A program made the translations under genes and the position numbers. From NCBI RefSeq assembly GCF_030053345.1, contig NZ_JASGBP010000006.1, positions 1 through 64,000 on the forward strand: a stretch of 64,000 nt of DNA. Direction: 5' to 3'. Below are positions 1-8,519 of the stretch, one piece after another. The notes under the pieces were generated by a model that was not told the DNA's origin, did not search any database, and was given only the letters and a program-made list of their open reading frames with translations. Source of the DNA: Flavobacterium sedimenticola (GTDB taxonomy: Bacteria > Bacteroidota > Bacteroidia > Flavobacteriales > Flavobacteriaceae). Each line of letters begins with the position of its first letter. Within the stretch, counting starts at the first letter, position 1.

Positions 1-117
1 TGGGACGGGACATATAATGGAGTGCCGTTGCCATCAACAGATTACTGGTTTACGGTAGATTATCCGGAACAAGGAGTTATAAAACAATTTAAAGCCCATT
101 TCTCATTAAAAAGATAA
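1..117 (+). CDS. C-terminal end of a T9SS type B (gliding-motility-type) sorted protein, partial
   Basis: The first 38 codons of the window are the end of an open frame entering from the left and stopping with TAA. The peptide has WDGTYNG followed by LPSTDYWF and ends in FSLKR. This is the tail of the gliding motility-associated C-terminal domain that directs proteins through the type IX secretion system. The same WDGTYNGR-LPSTDYWF pattern ends the complete gene at 30493-32571. The PorP/SprF gene starts six bases downstream, the usual pairing of a surface adhesin with its SprF-like partner. The nature of the missing N-terminal part cannot be told from here. Confidence 0.85.
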   Translation, partial: WDGTYNGVPLPSTDYWFTVDYPEQGVIKQFKAHFSLKR

Positions 118-123
118 ATTACA

Positions 124-1122
124 ATGAATTTTAGAAAATTTTGTCTACTAGCTATACTTTTTGTATCTCAAGTTTCAAATTCCCAAGAAGGATTACCGGT
201 ATACTCTGATTACCTATCAGACAATTATTATTTGTTGCATCCTTCTATGGCTGGAGCTGCAAATTGTGCCAAACTGAGATTGACTGCCAGACAGCAGTGG
301 TTTGGTCAAGAAGACGCTCCTGCATTGCAAACATTGAGTTTCAACGGGTCGCTGGGAGAGAGATCTGGAGGAGGAGTAATTGTTTTTAATGATAAAAACG
401 GATATCATTCACAAACCGGGATGAAGTTGACGTATGCACATCACTTGATGTTTTCACGTGACCGTGTAGATTTGAATCAGCTATCTTTTGGAATGAGTGC
501 CGGTTTTGTACAAAGTAGTTTGGATGAGTCGACTTTTTATACCAATGATCCTACTTACGATCCGGTAGTATTTGGTTCCATTCAAAGAGCCTCATATTTT
601 AACATGGATATTGGTGCCTCATACAATTTTTTGGATTTTTATGTTCATGCCACTGTGAAGAATGCTCTGGCCAGTGACAGAAAGTTATATTCTGACCGTG
701 AGCCGGTTAATTTAAGACGATTTATTTTGAATGCCGGTTATACTTTTGGGGATTCGGAGAGAATACTTTGGGAGCCGTCATTTATGTTTCAATTAGTGAC
801 TCAAACACAAGAGAAAACGGTTGACTTAAATATTAAAGCATATAAAGAATTAGACTTTGGGATGTTATGGGGTGGCTTATCGTACCGCAGAAGCTTAGAC
901 GGAGCCCAGTTTATTGAAGGAAATGCGGTTGCCGATCAAAAGATGCAATACGTAACACCGATATTGGGTGTGAATTTTAAGAACTATGTGTTCTCTTATA
1001 CCTATTCTCATTTACTCGGCAATGTGAAATTTGATGCCGGTGGTTTTCACCAAATTACATTAGGAATTAATTTATTCTGTCAACCGGAGAAATACCACTG
1101 TAATTGTCCAGCGATTAATTAA
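124..1122 (+). CDS. PorP/SprF family type IX secretion system membrane protein
   Basis: A 332-residue protein with a signal peptide of about 20 residues (MNFRKFCLLAILFVSQVSNS) followed by QEGLPVYSDY, the usual start of mature PorP/SprF proteins. The rest is alternating amphipathic strands typical of an outer-membrane beta-barrel of about 14 strands. The family acts with T9SS type B cargo, holding or exporting adhesins at the cell surface; SprF is needed for SprB secretion in Flavobacterium johnsoniae. The cargo is probably the gene ending at 117, six bases upstream, so the two should be co-transcribed. A strong hairpin terminator follows. Family assignment is firm; the specific cargo is inference. 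Confidence 0.9.
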   Translation: MNFRKFCLLAILFVSQVSNSQEGLPVYSDYLSDNYYLLHPSMAGAANCAKLRLTARQQWFGQEDAPALQTLSFNGSLGERSGGGVIVFNDKNGYHSQTGMKLTYAHHLMFSRDRVDLNQLSFGMSAGFVQSSLDESTFYTNDPTYDPVVFGSIQRASYFNMDIGASYNFLDFYVHATVKNALASDRKLYSDREPVNLRRFILNAGYTFGDSERILWEPSFMFQLVTQTQEKTVDLNIKAYKELDFGMLWGGLSYRRSLDGAQFIEGNAVADQKMQYVTPILGVNFKNYVFSYTYSHLLGNVKFDAGGFHQITLGINLFCQPEKYHCNCPAIN

Positions 1123-1133
1123 TATACTATACC

Positions 1134-1162
1134 AGTCCCGATTTGTTCGGGACTCTTTTTTT
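1134..1162 (+). terminator. Rho-independent terminator after the PorP/SprF gene
   Basis: The arms AGTCCCGA (1134-1141) and TCGGGACT (1147-1154) pair perfectly around a 5-base loop and are followed by a run of T. The run ends exactly at the ATG of the next gene, so that gene must be transcribed by read-through or from a promoter inside this short interval. Confidence 0.85.
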
Positions 1163-1681
1163 ATGGTTATAAAGTCAGTAAACGGAAAGATGCCTCAAAT
1201 CCCTGAGGATTGTTATGTAGCGGAAAATGCTACTATTGTTGGTGATGTAGTAATTGGTACTTCTTGCAGCATTTGGTTTAATGCTGTAGTGCGCGGGGAT
1301 GTTCATTACATTAAAATCGGCAATAAGGTGAATATTCAAGACGGCGCGATTATTCATTGCACTTACCAAAAGCACCCAACCGTGATTGGAAATAATGTGT
1401 CAATTGGTCACAATGCGATTGTTCATGGGTGTACTATTCAGGATAATGTTTTGATTGGGATGGGCGCTATTGTAATGGACAATTGTGTGGTGGAGTCGAA
1501 TTCGATTGTAGCTGCCGGAGCAGTGGTTACGCAAAATACGGTAATAGAATCGGGGTCGATTTATGCCGGGGTTCCGGCTAAGAAAGTGAAGGCCATCAAT
1601 CAATCGGATTTTGCGGGAGAGATTGAACGGATATCTAACAACTATGTGATGTATTCAAGTTGGTTTAAAGAAGGCGAATAA
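1163..1681 (+). CDS. gamma carbonic anhydrase family protein (hexapeptide-repeat)
   Basis: A 172-residue left-handed beta-helix protein built of hexapeptide repeats, with the zinc-ligand histidine pattern of the gamma carbonic anhydrase family: H65 in IIHCTY, and H83 and H88 in GHNAIVHGC. Members are cytosolic trimers that bind zinc at subunit interfaces; some hydrate CO2, while many bacterial relatives (YrdA/PaaY type) have low or unproven activity. The start MVIKSVNGKMPQIPEDC fits the family N-terminus. The ATG directly abuts the T-run of the preceding terminator and has no Shine-Dalgarno sequence, which is common in this phylum. The family is clear; catalytic activity is not established by sequence. 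Confidence 0.9.
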   Translation: MVIKSVNGKMPQIPEDCYVAENATIVGDVVIGTSCSIWFNAVVRGDVHYIKIGNKVNIQDGAIIHCTYQKHPTVIGNNVSIGHNAIVHGCTIQDNVLIGMGAIVMDNCVVESNSIVAAGAVVTQNTVIESGSIYAGVPAKKVKAINQSDFAGEIERISNNYVMYSSWFKEGE

Positions 1682-1700
1682 AAGAAGCCGATAGCTTGGT

Positions 1701-1803
1701 TATAGCCCCGATGGCAGCGGACATCCTTTTTGTTTTATAGAGCTGTTGGTATGCGAGCAAGTCTTGCGAAACAAAAAGAGGGAAGCGGACAGCGGGAATA
1801 GGG
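1701..1803. repeat. Dispersed intergenic repeat, copy 1
   Basis: This lies between the convergent genes for carbonic anhydrase and murI. Its left end reads TAGCCCCGAT, GCAGCGGA, ATCCTTTTT; its right end begins AAAAAGAGGGAA and continues through GCGGACAGCGGG. Both ends match copies at about 14743-14848 (reverse complement) and 52720-52833. The interior differs: here CTTTTTGTTT pairs with AAACAAAAAG, so it could also act as a two-way terminator for the flanking genes. A 70-codon reading frame through it is an artefact. Confidence 0.7.
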
Positions 1804-1830
1804 TATAAAGAATTCCCGAAAGTTGGGCTT

Positions 1831-2610
1831 CTAAAAATCTTTTTGTACCACTTCGTATTTGTTTTTGAGGATATCACTCAGCACTTTTGGATTGGCATTG
1901 CTGTAAAAAATAGCCTTTCCTTTGAGCGGGTTATTGGTCAAACCCACTTTTTCTTCCAGTACTTTTTTGGTTTGTTTGGCAACGGCTTCCCCCGAATCGA
2001 TGATTTTGACACGTGGCGGTACTATTTTTTGGATTTGCGGAATGAGGTATGGGTAGTGACTGCAACCGAGTACAAGATAATCGATATTGGCGTCAATCAT
2101 AGGCTCGAGATAACGATGCAATAGCTGATTCATTTCGGGGGATTCTATCTCACCGTTTTCGATGAGCGTCACCAAGCCATGACCGATTTGTTCGATGATT
2201 TTAGTGTCCTGATATTTTTCGACGGTTTGATGGAACAGTTCACTGTTTAAAGTGCCTTGTGTGGCTAATATACCGATGGTATGACTTTGAGAGTTAAGTG
2301 CCGCCGGTTTGATGGCCGGTTCGATACCGATGAACGGAACGTCGAATTTGGCTCGGAGTTCTTTAATAGCATTAGTGGTAGCGGTGTTGCAAGCCACCAC
2401 GATGATTTTGGCATTTTGGTTGAGTAAAAACTCCGTGTTTTTGATGCTGAGCGCAATGATTTCTTCCTTTGACTTTTGTCCGTAGGGCGCGTTTTTACTG
2501 TCGGCCAAATAGATGGTGTCTTCGTGTGGCAGCAGTTCGTGAATGGCTGTCCAAATAGACGTTCCGCCTACACCGGAATCGAAAAGGCCTATGGGATTGT
2601 TATTTGTCAT
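1831..2610 (-). CDS. murI: glutamate racemase
   Basis: MurI converts L-glutamate to D-glutamate for peptidoglycan precursors in the cytoplasm. The 259-residue length is normal. The N-terminal GLFDSGVGGTSIW motif, the first catalytic cysteine in VACNTATTN (C74) and the second in LVLGCSHYP (C183) are all present. It is the last gene of the minus-strand envelope cluster, but a terminator and its own TAnnTTTG promoter box separate it from the OmpH gene. The box lies only five bases before the ATG, so the transcript may have almost no leader. Confidence 0.95.
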   Translation of the reverse strand: MTNNNPIGLFDSGVGGTSIWTAIHELLPHEDTIYLADSKNAPYGQKSKEEIIALSIKNTEFLLNQNAKIIVVACNTATTNAIKELRAKFDVPFIGIEPAIKPAALNSQSHTIGILATQGTLNSELFHQTVEKYQDTKIIEQIGHGLVTLIENGEIESPEMNQLLHRYLEPMIDANIDYLVLGCSHYPYLIPQIQKIVPPRVKIIDSGEAVAKQTKKVLEEKVGLTNNPLKGKAIFYSNANPKVLSDILKNKYEVVQKDF

Positions 2611-2615
2611 TGTAA

Positions 2616-2623
2616 CAAAAGTA
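2616..2623 (-). promoter_or_regulatory. Putative -7 box TACTTTTG for murI
   Basis: Read on the minus strand the sequence is TACTTTTG, matching the Bacteroidota -7 consensus TAnnTTTG, five bases before the murI ATG. No clear TTTG -33 element is seen at the usual spacing, so the call is tentative. Confidence 0.45.
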
Positions 2624-2662
2624 TAAAAAAACTGCTCTGCAGAAAATTCGGCAGAGCAGTTT
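2624..2662 (-). terminator. Terminator after the second OmpH gene
   Basis: A perfect inverted repeat, ACTGCTCTGC (2631-2640) with GCAGAGCAGT (2651-2660), followed on the minus strand by a T-run. It lies between the OmpH stop codon and murI. Confidence 0.85.
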
Positions 2663-2682
2663 TAACGTATCTTTTTATCAGA

Positions 2683-3183
2683 TTAGAAACCTAAGTCTTT
2701 CTTCACATCAGCAGTTAAGTCCGGACCGTCGGCTAACAATAAGTCGGCCACGTTTAACACGTATTGGTATCCTTTAGCTTTTCCTACTTTAGCGATAGAA
2801 GCTTTGATTTTTTCCATCAATGGTTTCACCAAGTCGGCTTCTTTCTTTTGCAACTCTTTTTGAGCGTTGTCTCTGTAATCTGTGATTCTTTTTACCAAGT
2901 CTTGTACTTCCGTTTGACGCGTTTGGTTTACGGCGTCACCCACAGTAGAAGCTTCTTTGTCGTATTTCTCAATTTTAGCCTGATATTCTTGAGCCATAGT
3001 TTTGTATTCTGCATCGTAAGTAGCACTCAATTTTTCTAATTGTTTTTGTGCATCTAACATCGCCGGCATTTTAGAAATAATTTCATTTACATCTACATGT
3101 GCCGTTTTAGCTTGGGCATTGATAGCTTGGTTTGCGCCTAAAAACAATACAGTAGCTATTAGTAATGATTTCAATCGTTTCAT
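2683..3183 (-). CDS. OmpH/Skp family periplasmic chaperone (second copy)
   Basis: A 166-residue protein with a signal peptide (cleavage near AINA-QA), then a KTAHVDVNEII strand and a long Lys/Glu/Gln-rich helical hairpin, the plan of Skp/OmpH. Skp is a trimeric periplasmic chaperone that carries unfolded outer-membrane proteins to the BAM complex. The gene lies 33 bases downstream of a longer paralogue and behind bamA, matching the conserved bamA-ompH-ompH order of Bacteroidota. The length is ordinary for the family. A strong terminator follows, so this is probably the end of the bamA transcript. Confidence 0.9.
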   Translation of the reverse strand: MKRLKSLLIATVLFLGANQAINAQAKTAHVDVNEIISKMPAMLDAQKQLEKLSATYDAEYKTMAQEYQAKIEKYDKEASTVGDAVNQTRQTEVQDLVKRITDYRDNAQKELQKKEADLVKPLMEKIKASIAKVGKAKGYQYVLNVADLLLADGPDLTADVKKDLGF

Positions 3184-3216
3184 TTTTAAAAGGTATTAAT
3201 TATTATTTGTTATTAT

Positions 3217-4209
3217 TTACTCGGTTTTGGGTTGGCTGCTTTTTTCCTCTTTGGCTTTTTTGGCAGCTTCTCTTTCTTCTAATATTTTTTTCTTTCTTTC
3301 TTCCAGGGCTTTTTTCTTGTCTTCAATCAGTTTGGCTCTGGCGGCAGCTTTATCCGCTTTCGGATCTGATGTTTTGGATGAATCTGACGACTTATCGTTG
3401 GTTTCAGCAGCGGGTTTATCGCCGGCCGTTTTATCGGTAGCAGGAACCGTGCCATTTTTTTTAGCTTCTTTTTCGGCGGCGGCTTGTTTGCGTTTTTCTT
3501 CTTGTTCTTTTTTGCGTGCTTCGGCAGCGGCTTTGCGATCGGCCACTAATTTGTCACGTTGTGCTTTCTTTTCTTCCAAGGCTTTTTTGCGAGCAGCAAG
3601 CGCCGGATTCTCATCCTCTACGTCTTCTTGGTATTCTTTTTTCTCTTGCTCTTTGAGTTCTTTTTTAGAAAGTTGCTCCCTTCTTTCGGCACGCGTAATG
3701 GCACGAATGACTTGGTCGCTGATGTCGTGTCTTTTGGCTGCAAATAGCATGGTCAAGTCGGAAGACTTATCGAACACATAATCGTATTTTTTTAATTCGG
3801 CTATATCTTGAACCGCATTGAATACTTGGTCTTGGATAGGTTTTACCAAAACGGCTTTTTGGGTGATAAGGTCGCCGTTAGGACCGAACTTTTTTTGTTG
3901 AAAATCTAATAATTCCGATTCTTGAAATTTAATTTCTTCTTCACGTTCATCGATTAACTCTCGGGTCAGTAAGGCTCTTTCGGTTTTTAAAGCATCTTTT
4001 AGTTTTGCAATTTCAATTTTTTTCGCTTCGATATCCTGCTTCCATCTTTGTGCTTTTTGTTCCAATTGGTTTTTAGCTTCGGTATAATCGGGTACATTTT
4101 GTAAAATATATTCCATGTCGATATAGCCTACCTTAATACCACGAGTTTGCGCATTACCTTGAAATGCTAAGGATAAAAGGAATAATGCTATTGCAAAACA
4201 TTTTTTCAT
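3217..4209 (-). CDS. OmpH/Skp family protein with long charged C-terminal extension
   Basis: The start at 4209 (MKKCFAIALFLLSLAFQGNA) gives a clean signal peptide; a longer in-frame start would add 72 residues overlapping bamA and is unlikely. Mature residues 22-180 form an OmpH domain (GYIDMEYILQNVPDY, then a helical hairpin). Residues from about 190 to 330 are a low-complexity Lys/Ala/Glu tail with predicted long helices, absent from classical Skp of about 160 residues. It sits between bamA and the shorter paralogue, spaced 34 and 33 bases, so co-expression is likely. The tail's role is unknown; it could be a coiled-coil spacer or bind peptidoglycan or anionic polymers. Confidence 0.88.
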   Translation of the reverse strand: MKKCFAIALFLLSLAFQGNAQTRGIKVGYIDMEYILQNVPDYTEAKNQLEQKAQRWKQDIEAKKIEIAKLKDALKTERALLTRELIDEREEEIKFQESELLDFQQKKFGPNGDLITQKAVLVKPIQDQVFNAVQDIAELKKYDYVFDKSSDLTMLFAAKRHDISDQVIRAITRAERREQLSKKELKEQEKKEYQEDVEDENPALAARKKALEEKKAQRDKLVADRKAAAEARKKEQEEKRKQAAAEKEAKKNGTVPATDKTAGDKPAAETNDKSSDSSKTSDPKADKAAARAKLIEDKKKALEERKKKILEEREAAKKAKEEKSSQPKTE

Positions 4210-4243
4210 ACGATTATGATTTAGAAATATGTACCAAATATAA

Positions 4244-6916
4244 TTAAAATTGTTGACCAATGATAAAATGTGTCTCCCAACCGTTAGGTTGTGTATAGCC
4301 CGGAACCGGATCGAAACCGTGAGCAAAGTCGATTCCGAGTAATCCGAAGGCCGGCATAAAGATACGGATACCAAAACCGGCAGATCGTTGTAGTACAAAC
4401 GGGTTGTATTCTCTGAATGTATCAAAAGAAGAACCGGCTTCTAGAAAGGTTAGGGCATAAATGGATGCCGCTGCTTTTAAGGTTAACGGATAACGAAGTT
4501 CTAACGAGAACTTGTTGTATACGGTGGCACCATCAATTGAAGAAAGGGATTGATTCGGATATCCTCTTAACTGTACCACTTCCCTGCCATCGAGAGAGAA
4601 ATTCGCCAATCCGTCACCGCCTACAAAGAATCTTTCAAACGGAACCAAACCGCGGCCACTGTTGTAAGCGCCCAAATAGCCAAACTCTCCTAAAGCTCGT
4701 AACACCAACGCTTTTGAAGGGCCGCCGGCCAAACGGGTATACCAATCGGCTTTGAATTTTAATTTATAGTATTCGAGCCATTTGAATTTTTCTTGATCCA
4801 CTCTTCCTCTGTCGGCAGAGGCATCCTGATAGCTGTATACTTTTTCGTAAATTCTGGAACCTGGTGTGGTTTCTTTCAGATAATCGCCCGGAGCCGGTAA
4901 TTCACCGCTGGCATTGGCTGTTATCGTGTAACCGGCATCTTCTTGGTATTTTATTTTATAGGCTTCTAAGTTTTCTAAATTGCCGTAATCGATACCGTTG
5001 AACGCAGAATACGGTAAAGTGAATTTAGCCGACAAGCTAAACTCTGAACCATACGTAGGATAGATAGGATTTACCCCTTTGTTGTTTCGGCTCAAGCCTA
5101 ATGTAAAGGCCAAGTTTCTCGAGGCACCGTCTCCAAACGTAAATAATCCGGTGTTGTAATTATTTAAGTCGTAGTACTGGAAGCTCACCGAGTTTGAAAA
5201 TACAAAGAAATCATCCGGCACCGTTAATCTTTTGGCATACCCTACCGATAAGGATGTGATGTTAAAGCTTTTGCTTCGGTCTACATTACTTGATCTTCCG
5301 GAGTACAAAAATTGTTTACTGTGTGATAACGATGTCGAGAATTGTATTGGTTTTTTTCCGCCCAACCAAGGTTCGGAGAATGACAAGCTGTAGGTTTGGA
5401 AAAACGAACTGGCTTGTAAACGAAGCGATACTTTTTGTCCGTCACCCATAGGTAAAGGTTTGTAGGCTTCTTTCTTGAACATGTTTCTGGCGGAGAAGTT
5501 GTTGAATGACAATCCGAGGGTTCCGATGAAACCGCCACCGCCGTAACCACCTTGAAGCTCAATTTGGCTGGATCCTTTTTCAACTACATTGTATTCAATA
5601 TCAACGGTTCCGGCTGCCGGATCCACGTTTTTAAATTTAGGGTCAATTGCCTCGGGGTCAAAGAAACCCAATTGTCCGATTTCTCGAATGGTTCGTACTA
5701 AATCTTCTTTGCTGTACTTTTGTCCCGGTTTGGTTCTTAATTCACGGTAAATTACACGATCGTTAGTTTTGTCGTTGCCGACTACTGTAATGTTATTGAA
5801 GTAAGCAATTGGGCCTTCCACAATTCTGATTTCAAAATCGATGGTGTCGTTAGCAGTTTTAACCTCTACCGCATTAATGTTTGAGAATAGATAACCGTTG
5901 TTTTGGTATAAATTGGTTAAATCTTCACCATCCGGTTTGGTTTTATCGGCTATTCTTTTTTCCAGCAAAACACCATTGTAGGTTTCCCCTTTTTTAATTC
6001 CGAGGATTCGTCCTAACAATTGATCGGAATACACCGAATTTCCTAAAAATTTAATGTCACCAAAGTAATATTTTCGCCCTTCTTCGACTTTGATGTTGAT
6101 AGCCAACTTTGATTTTTTAGCATTTAAAAACACCGAATCTTTAATGACCCGAGCATCGCGGTATCCTTTTTCTTTGTACTTGTCAACGATAGAAGCTAAG
6201 TCTTCCTGGTATTTATCTTTGATAAATTTGGAAGCCTTAAAGATGCGAATCGGGTTAATTTGTTTGGTGTTTTTCATGGCACCTCTCAGTTTTTTATCCG
6301 AGAATTTTTCGTTGCCCTCAAAACTTATTTTAGAAATTTTGAGTTTATCACCGCGATCGATATTCACCAACATTTTTACCTGATTGCCTTCGGTGGTATC
6401 GGGTGTAGTGGTGATGAAAACTTTGGCTTTGTAATAACCGTCTTTTTTGTATTTGTTTTCGATGTAGTTTTTGGTAGTGGTAATCAGGTTTTCGTTAACA
6501 ATTTTTCCTTTGGTCAAGGAATTGTCTTTGATTAGTGCTTCTTCTTTCGATTTTTTAATTCCCTTGAACTTCACTTCACTTAATTTCGGTAGCTCGGCAA
6601 TATCCAAATCGAGCCAAATGCTGTCTCCTTCGGTTTTGTTAACATAAAAATCAATGTTGCTGAAAAGACCCAACTTCCCCAGTTTTTTGATGGCATTACT
6701 AATTTGCTCACCGGGTACGGTTATTTCCTGTCCTTTCTCCAAACCGGTAAAAGTAACCACTGTTTGTTGATTATAACTGATTTTACCGTTTACTTTAACA
6801 TCGGCTAAAATATATTTTCTTCCTTGGTCAAAAGGTAATCTGTCCTGGGCTTGTAATTGAAAAATAGTTCCAAAAAATAAAAGGATAAGGAATATTTTTT
6901 TAGGTGTAATTTGCAC
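4244..6916 (-). CDS. bamA: outer membrane protein assembly factor BamA
   Basis: BamA inserts beta-barrel proteins into the outer membrane. The protein has a signal peptide, an N-terminal region of POTRA repeats to about residue 430 (including VKFKGIKKSKEEALI and FEGNEKFSDKKL), and a C-terminal 16-stranded barrel ending in the expected terminal phenylalanine (HFIIGQQF). I chose a GTG start at 6916, eight bases past the uppS stop, because it gives a compact signal peptide (QITPKKIFLILLFFGTIF then QLQAQ). ATG codons further upstream would lie inside uppS and prefix a charged segment to the signal. That gives 890 residues. Upstream uppS and downstream OmpH genes make one envelope operon. Confidence 0.92.
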   Translation of the reverse strand: MQITPKKIFLILLFFGTIFQLQAQDRLPFDQGRKYILADVKVNGKISYNQQTVVTFTGLEKGQEITVPGEQISNAIKKLGKLGLFSNIDFYVNKTEGDSIWLDLDIAELPKLSEVKFKGIKKSKEEALIKDNSLTKGKIVNENLITTTKNYIENKYKKDGYYKAKVFITTTPDTTEGNQVKMLVNIDRGDKLKISKISFEGNEKFSDKKLRGAMKNTKQINPIRIFKASKFIKDKYQEDLASIVDKYKEKGYRDARVIKDSVFLNAKKSKLAINIKVEEGRKYYFGDIKFLGNSVYSDQLLGRILGIKKGETYNGVLLEKRIADKTKPDGEDLTNLYQNNGYLFSNINAVEVKTANDTIDFEIRIVEGPIAYFNNITVVGNDKTNDRVIYRELRTKPGQKYSKEDLVRTIREIGQLGFFDPEAIDPKFKNVDPAAGTVDIEYNVVEKGSSQIELQGGYGGGGFIGTLGLSFNNFSARNMFKKEAYKPLPMGDGQKVSLRLQASSFFQTYSLSFSEPWLGGKKPIQFSTSLSHSKQFLYSGRSSNVDRSKSFNITSLSVGYAKRLTVPDDFFVFSNSVSFQYYDLNNYNTGLFTFGDGASRNLAFTLGLSRNNKGVNPIYPTYGSEFSLSAKFTLPYSAFNGIDYGNLENLEAYKIKYQEDAGYTITANASGELPAPGDYLKETTPGSRIYEKVYSYQDASADRGRVDQEKFKWLEYYKLKFKADWYTRLAGGPSKALVLRALGEFGYLGAYNSGRGLVPFERFFVGGDGLANFSLDGREVVQLRGYPNQSLSSIDGATVYNKFSLELRYPLTLKAAASIYALTFLEAGSSFDTFREYNPFVLQRSAGFGIRIFMPAFGLLGIDFAHGFDPVPGYTQPNGWETHFIIGQQF

Positions 6917-6923
6917 TGAAATA

Positions 6924-7664
6924 TTATTTAATCTGTTCACTTGTTTTTCCAAATCTTCGTTCTCTTTTTTGATAGCTGACAATGGCTTCATATAAATCTG
7001 CTTCTTTAAAATCGGGCCATAAAACATCGGTAAAATAAAATTCTGCATAGGCTATTTGCCATAGCAGAAAATTGCTGATGCGATGTTCACCGCTGGTTCT
7101 GATTACCAAATCTACATCGGGTAAATTGTGCGTGTAAAGATGCTGATTAATAATTGATTCATCAAGAGAGTCTGTTGAAATTATATTATTTTTAACTTTA
7201 TCACTTATAATTTTAACAGCATTTAACAATTCTTCTCTGGAGCCATAACTTAGCGCCAAAGTTAGGGTCATTCTGCTGTTGTTTTTGGTTTTTTCGATTA
7301 CGGTTAACAGTTCGTTTTTTGCTTTTTCGGGCAGCCTGTCAATATTGCCGATGCAGTTTAATCGAATGTTGTTTTTTTGAAGGGTTTCCAACTCGTTTTT
7401 CAGAGAGGAAATTAAAAGTTTCATGAGTGTATCCACTTCCAATTTGGGGCGATTCCAATTTTCGGTGGAAAAGGCATACAAAGTAAGGTTTTCGATGCCT
7501 AATTTAGCGCAGGTTTCCACGGTTATGCGTACCGATTTTGTGCCGTTTTCATGTCCGAAGGCGCGCAATAGACCTTTCTGTTTAGCCCAACGGCCATTGC
7601 CATCCATGATGATGGCTAGATGTTTGGGTAATCTGTTCGTGTCTATTTTTTCAATCAAATTCAT
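6924..7664 (-). CDS. uppS: isoprenyl transferase (undecaprenyl diphosphate synthase)
   Basis: UppS makes the C55 lipid carrier for peptidoglycan and surface polysaccharide synthesis by cis-condensing isopentenyl units onto farnesyl diphosphate. The 246-residue protein has the catalytic aspartate in IIMDGNGRWAKQ (D21), the LALSYGSREE segment, and the RTSGEHRISNFLLWQ and YAEFYFTDVLWPDF motifs near the C-terminus. It starts three bases after the DUF6089 stop and ends eight bases before the bamA start, so it is tightly coupled to outer-membrane assembly genes. Confidence 0.95.
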   Translation of the reverse strand: MNLIEKIDTNRLPKHLAIIMDGNGRWAKQKGLLRAFGHENGTKSVRITVETCAKLGIENLTLYAFSTENWNRPKLEVDTLMKLLISSLKNELETLQKNNIRLNCIGNIDRLPEKAKNELLTVIEKTKNNSRMTLTLALSYGSREELLNAVKIISDKVKNNIISTDSLDESIINQHLYTHNLPDVDLVIRTSGEHRISNFLLWQIAYAEFYFTDVLWPDFKEADLYEAIVSYQKRERRFGKTSEQIK

Positions 7665-7667
7665 TGT

Positions 7668-8354
7668 CTATTCTGCACAGTAACATGGCTTGTCGCCAAA
7701 GGTATATGTTAATGTAAAACCTGTAAACACATACCAATCTTTACTGTTTATGTTGCCAAATTGTAATGGCGCTAAATTTTCGTTTTTGGGCAAACTTCCG
7801 TCTAAGTTATCCGTAAAAGTGTAGCGAGCACCAACTTCTAATCCCAGAACAAAGTTTTTAATGACGTTGCTTTTAATGCCTACCGTCATCGGTATGGCTA
7901 AACTGCCTTCAGTGTAATCTTTTTTGGTTATTCCGTTTACGACATACAATTCGTCATAGGCAAAATAGGCCAAACCGGTATACACGTACGGCGTTACTAT
8001 TTTGTCTAATTCTTCATGCAGATTGAATTCAAAAAAATTAAATTCCATGCCTGCCGATAGTTCTTTAATATTATTTTTAAATCGGTATCCTCGTGCATAT
8101 CGTCCCGGAACTTCAGAGTCGGCATCATTGCCTGACAGGGTTGTCTGCGTGTAAGAAAATCTATACGAGTGTCGCGGACTTTTATTCCATTTATACAATA
8201 TGCCAATCGCCGGTTCATTGGGTGATATATAATTGGTTTTACCAACGTCACCTATGAAATTACTCCCTCCGAGAAAGAGCCCGATTTCATGAATTTGGGC
8301 ATTCAAAAAATTTTGAAAAATCAAACCAAAAAATAATACTAAAATCCTTTTCAT
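7668..8354 (-). CDS. DUF6089 family outer-membrane beta-barrel protein
   Basis: Starting at 8354 gives MKRILVLFFGLIFQNFLNAQ, a signal peptide, then IHEIGLFLGGSNFIGDVG; an ATG seven codons earlier would lengthen it slightly. The 228-residue protein looks like a small 8- to 10-stranded outer-membrane barrel with repeated aromatic amphipathic strands and a pair of cysteines at the end (KPCYCAE). The family and its place before uppS-bamA are conserved in Flavobacteriia. The function is unknown; context suggests a role in envelope assembly. The stop lies three bases before the uppS start. Confidence 0.82.
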   Translation of the reverse strand: MKRILVLFFGLIFQNFLNAQIHEIGLFLGGSNFIGDVGKTNYISPNEPAIGILYKWNKSPRHSYRFSYTQTTLSGNDADSEVPGRYARGYRFKNNIKELSAGMEFNFFEFNLHEELDKIVTPYVYTGLAYFAYDELYVVNGITKKDYTEGSLAIPMTVGIKSNVIKNFVLGLEVGARYTFTDNLDGSLPKNENLAPLQFGNINSKDWYVFTGFTLTYTFGDKPCYCAE

Positions 8355-8519
8355 TAAATTGAAAATAGCGTGCAAATATAATAATTATCAGTACTTATGC
8401 AGCATGAATTTCGTATTTCTGCTAAATAAAATAAAGTATTGACAATTACAGTGATTAATACTGATTACAATCTAAAACGAATTTTTTTGGGATGTAGTAT
8501 AATGTAAGGTGCTTTTTTT

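Noticed and set aside
1665-1877. 70-codon minus-strand ORF across the carbonic anhydrase-murI interval
   Set aside because: It overlaps both genes and reads through the dispersed repeat; no family-like residues or independent signals.
3227-3781. 184-codon plus-strand ORF antisense to the OmpH gene
   Set aside because: Ser/Phe/Leu-rich shadow produced by the Lys/Ala/Glu-rich tail on the opposite strand.
6917-7048. BamA N-terminal extension from an ATG inside uppS
   Set aside because: It overlaps uppS coding sequence and adds a charged segment ahead of the signal peptide.
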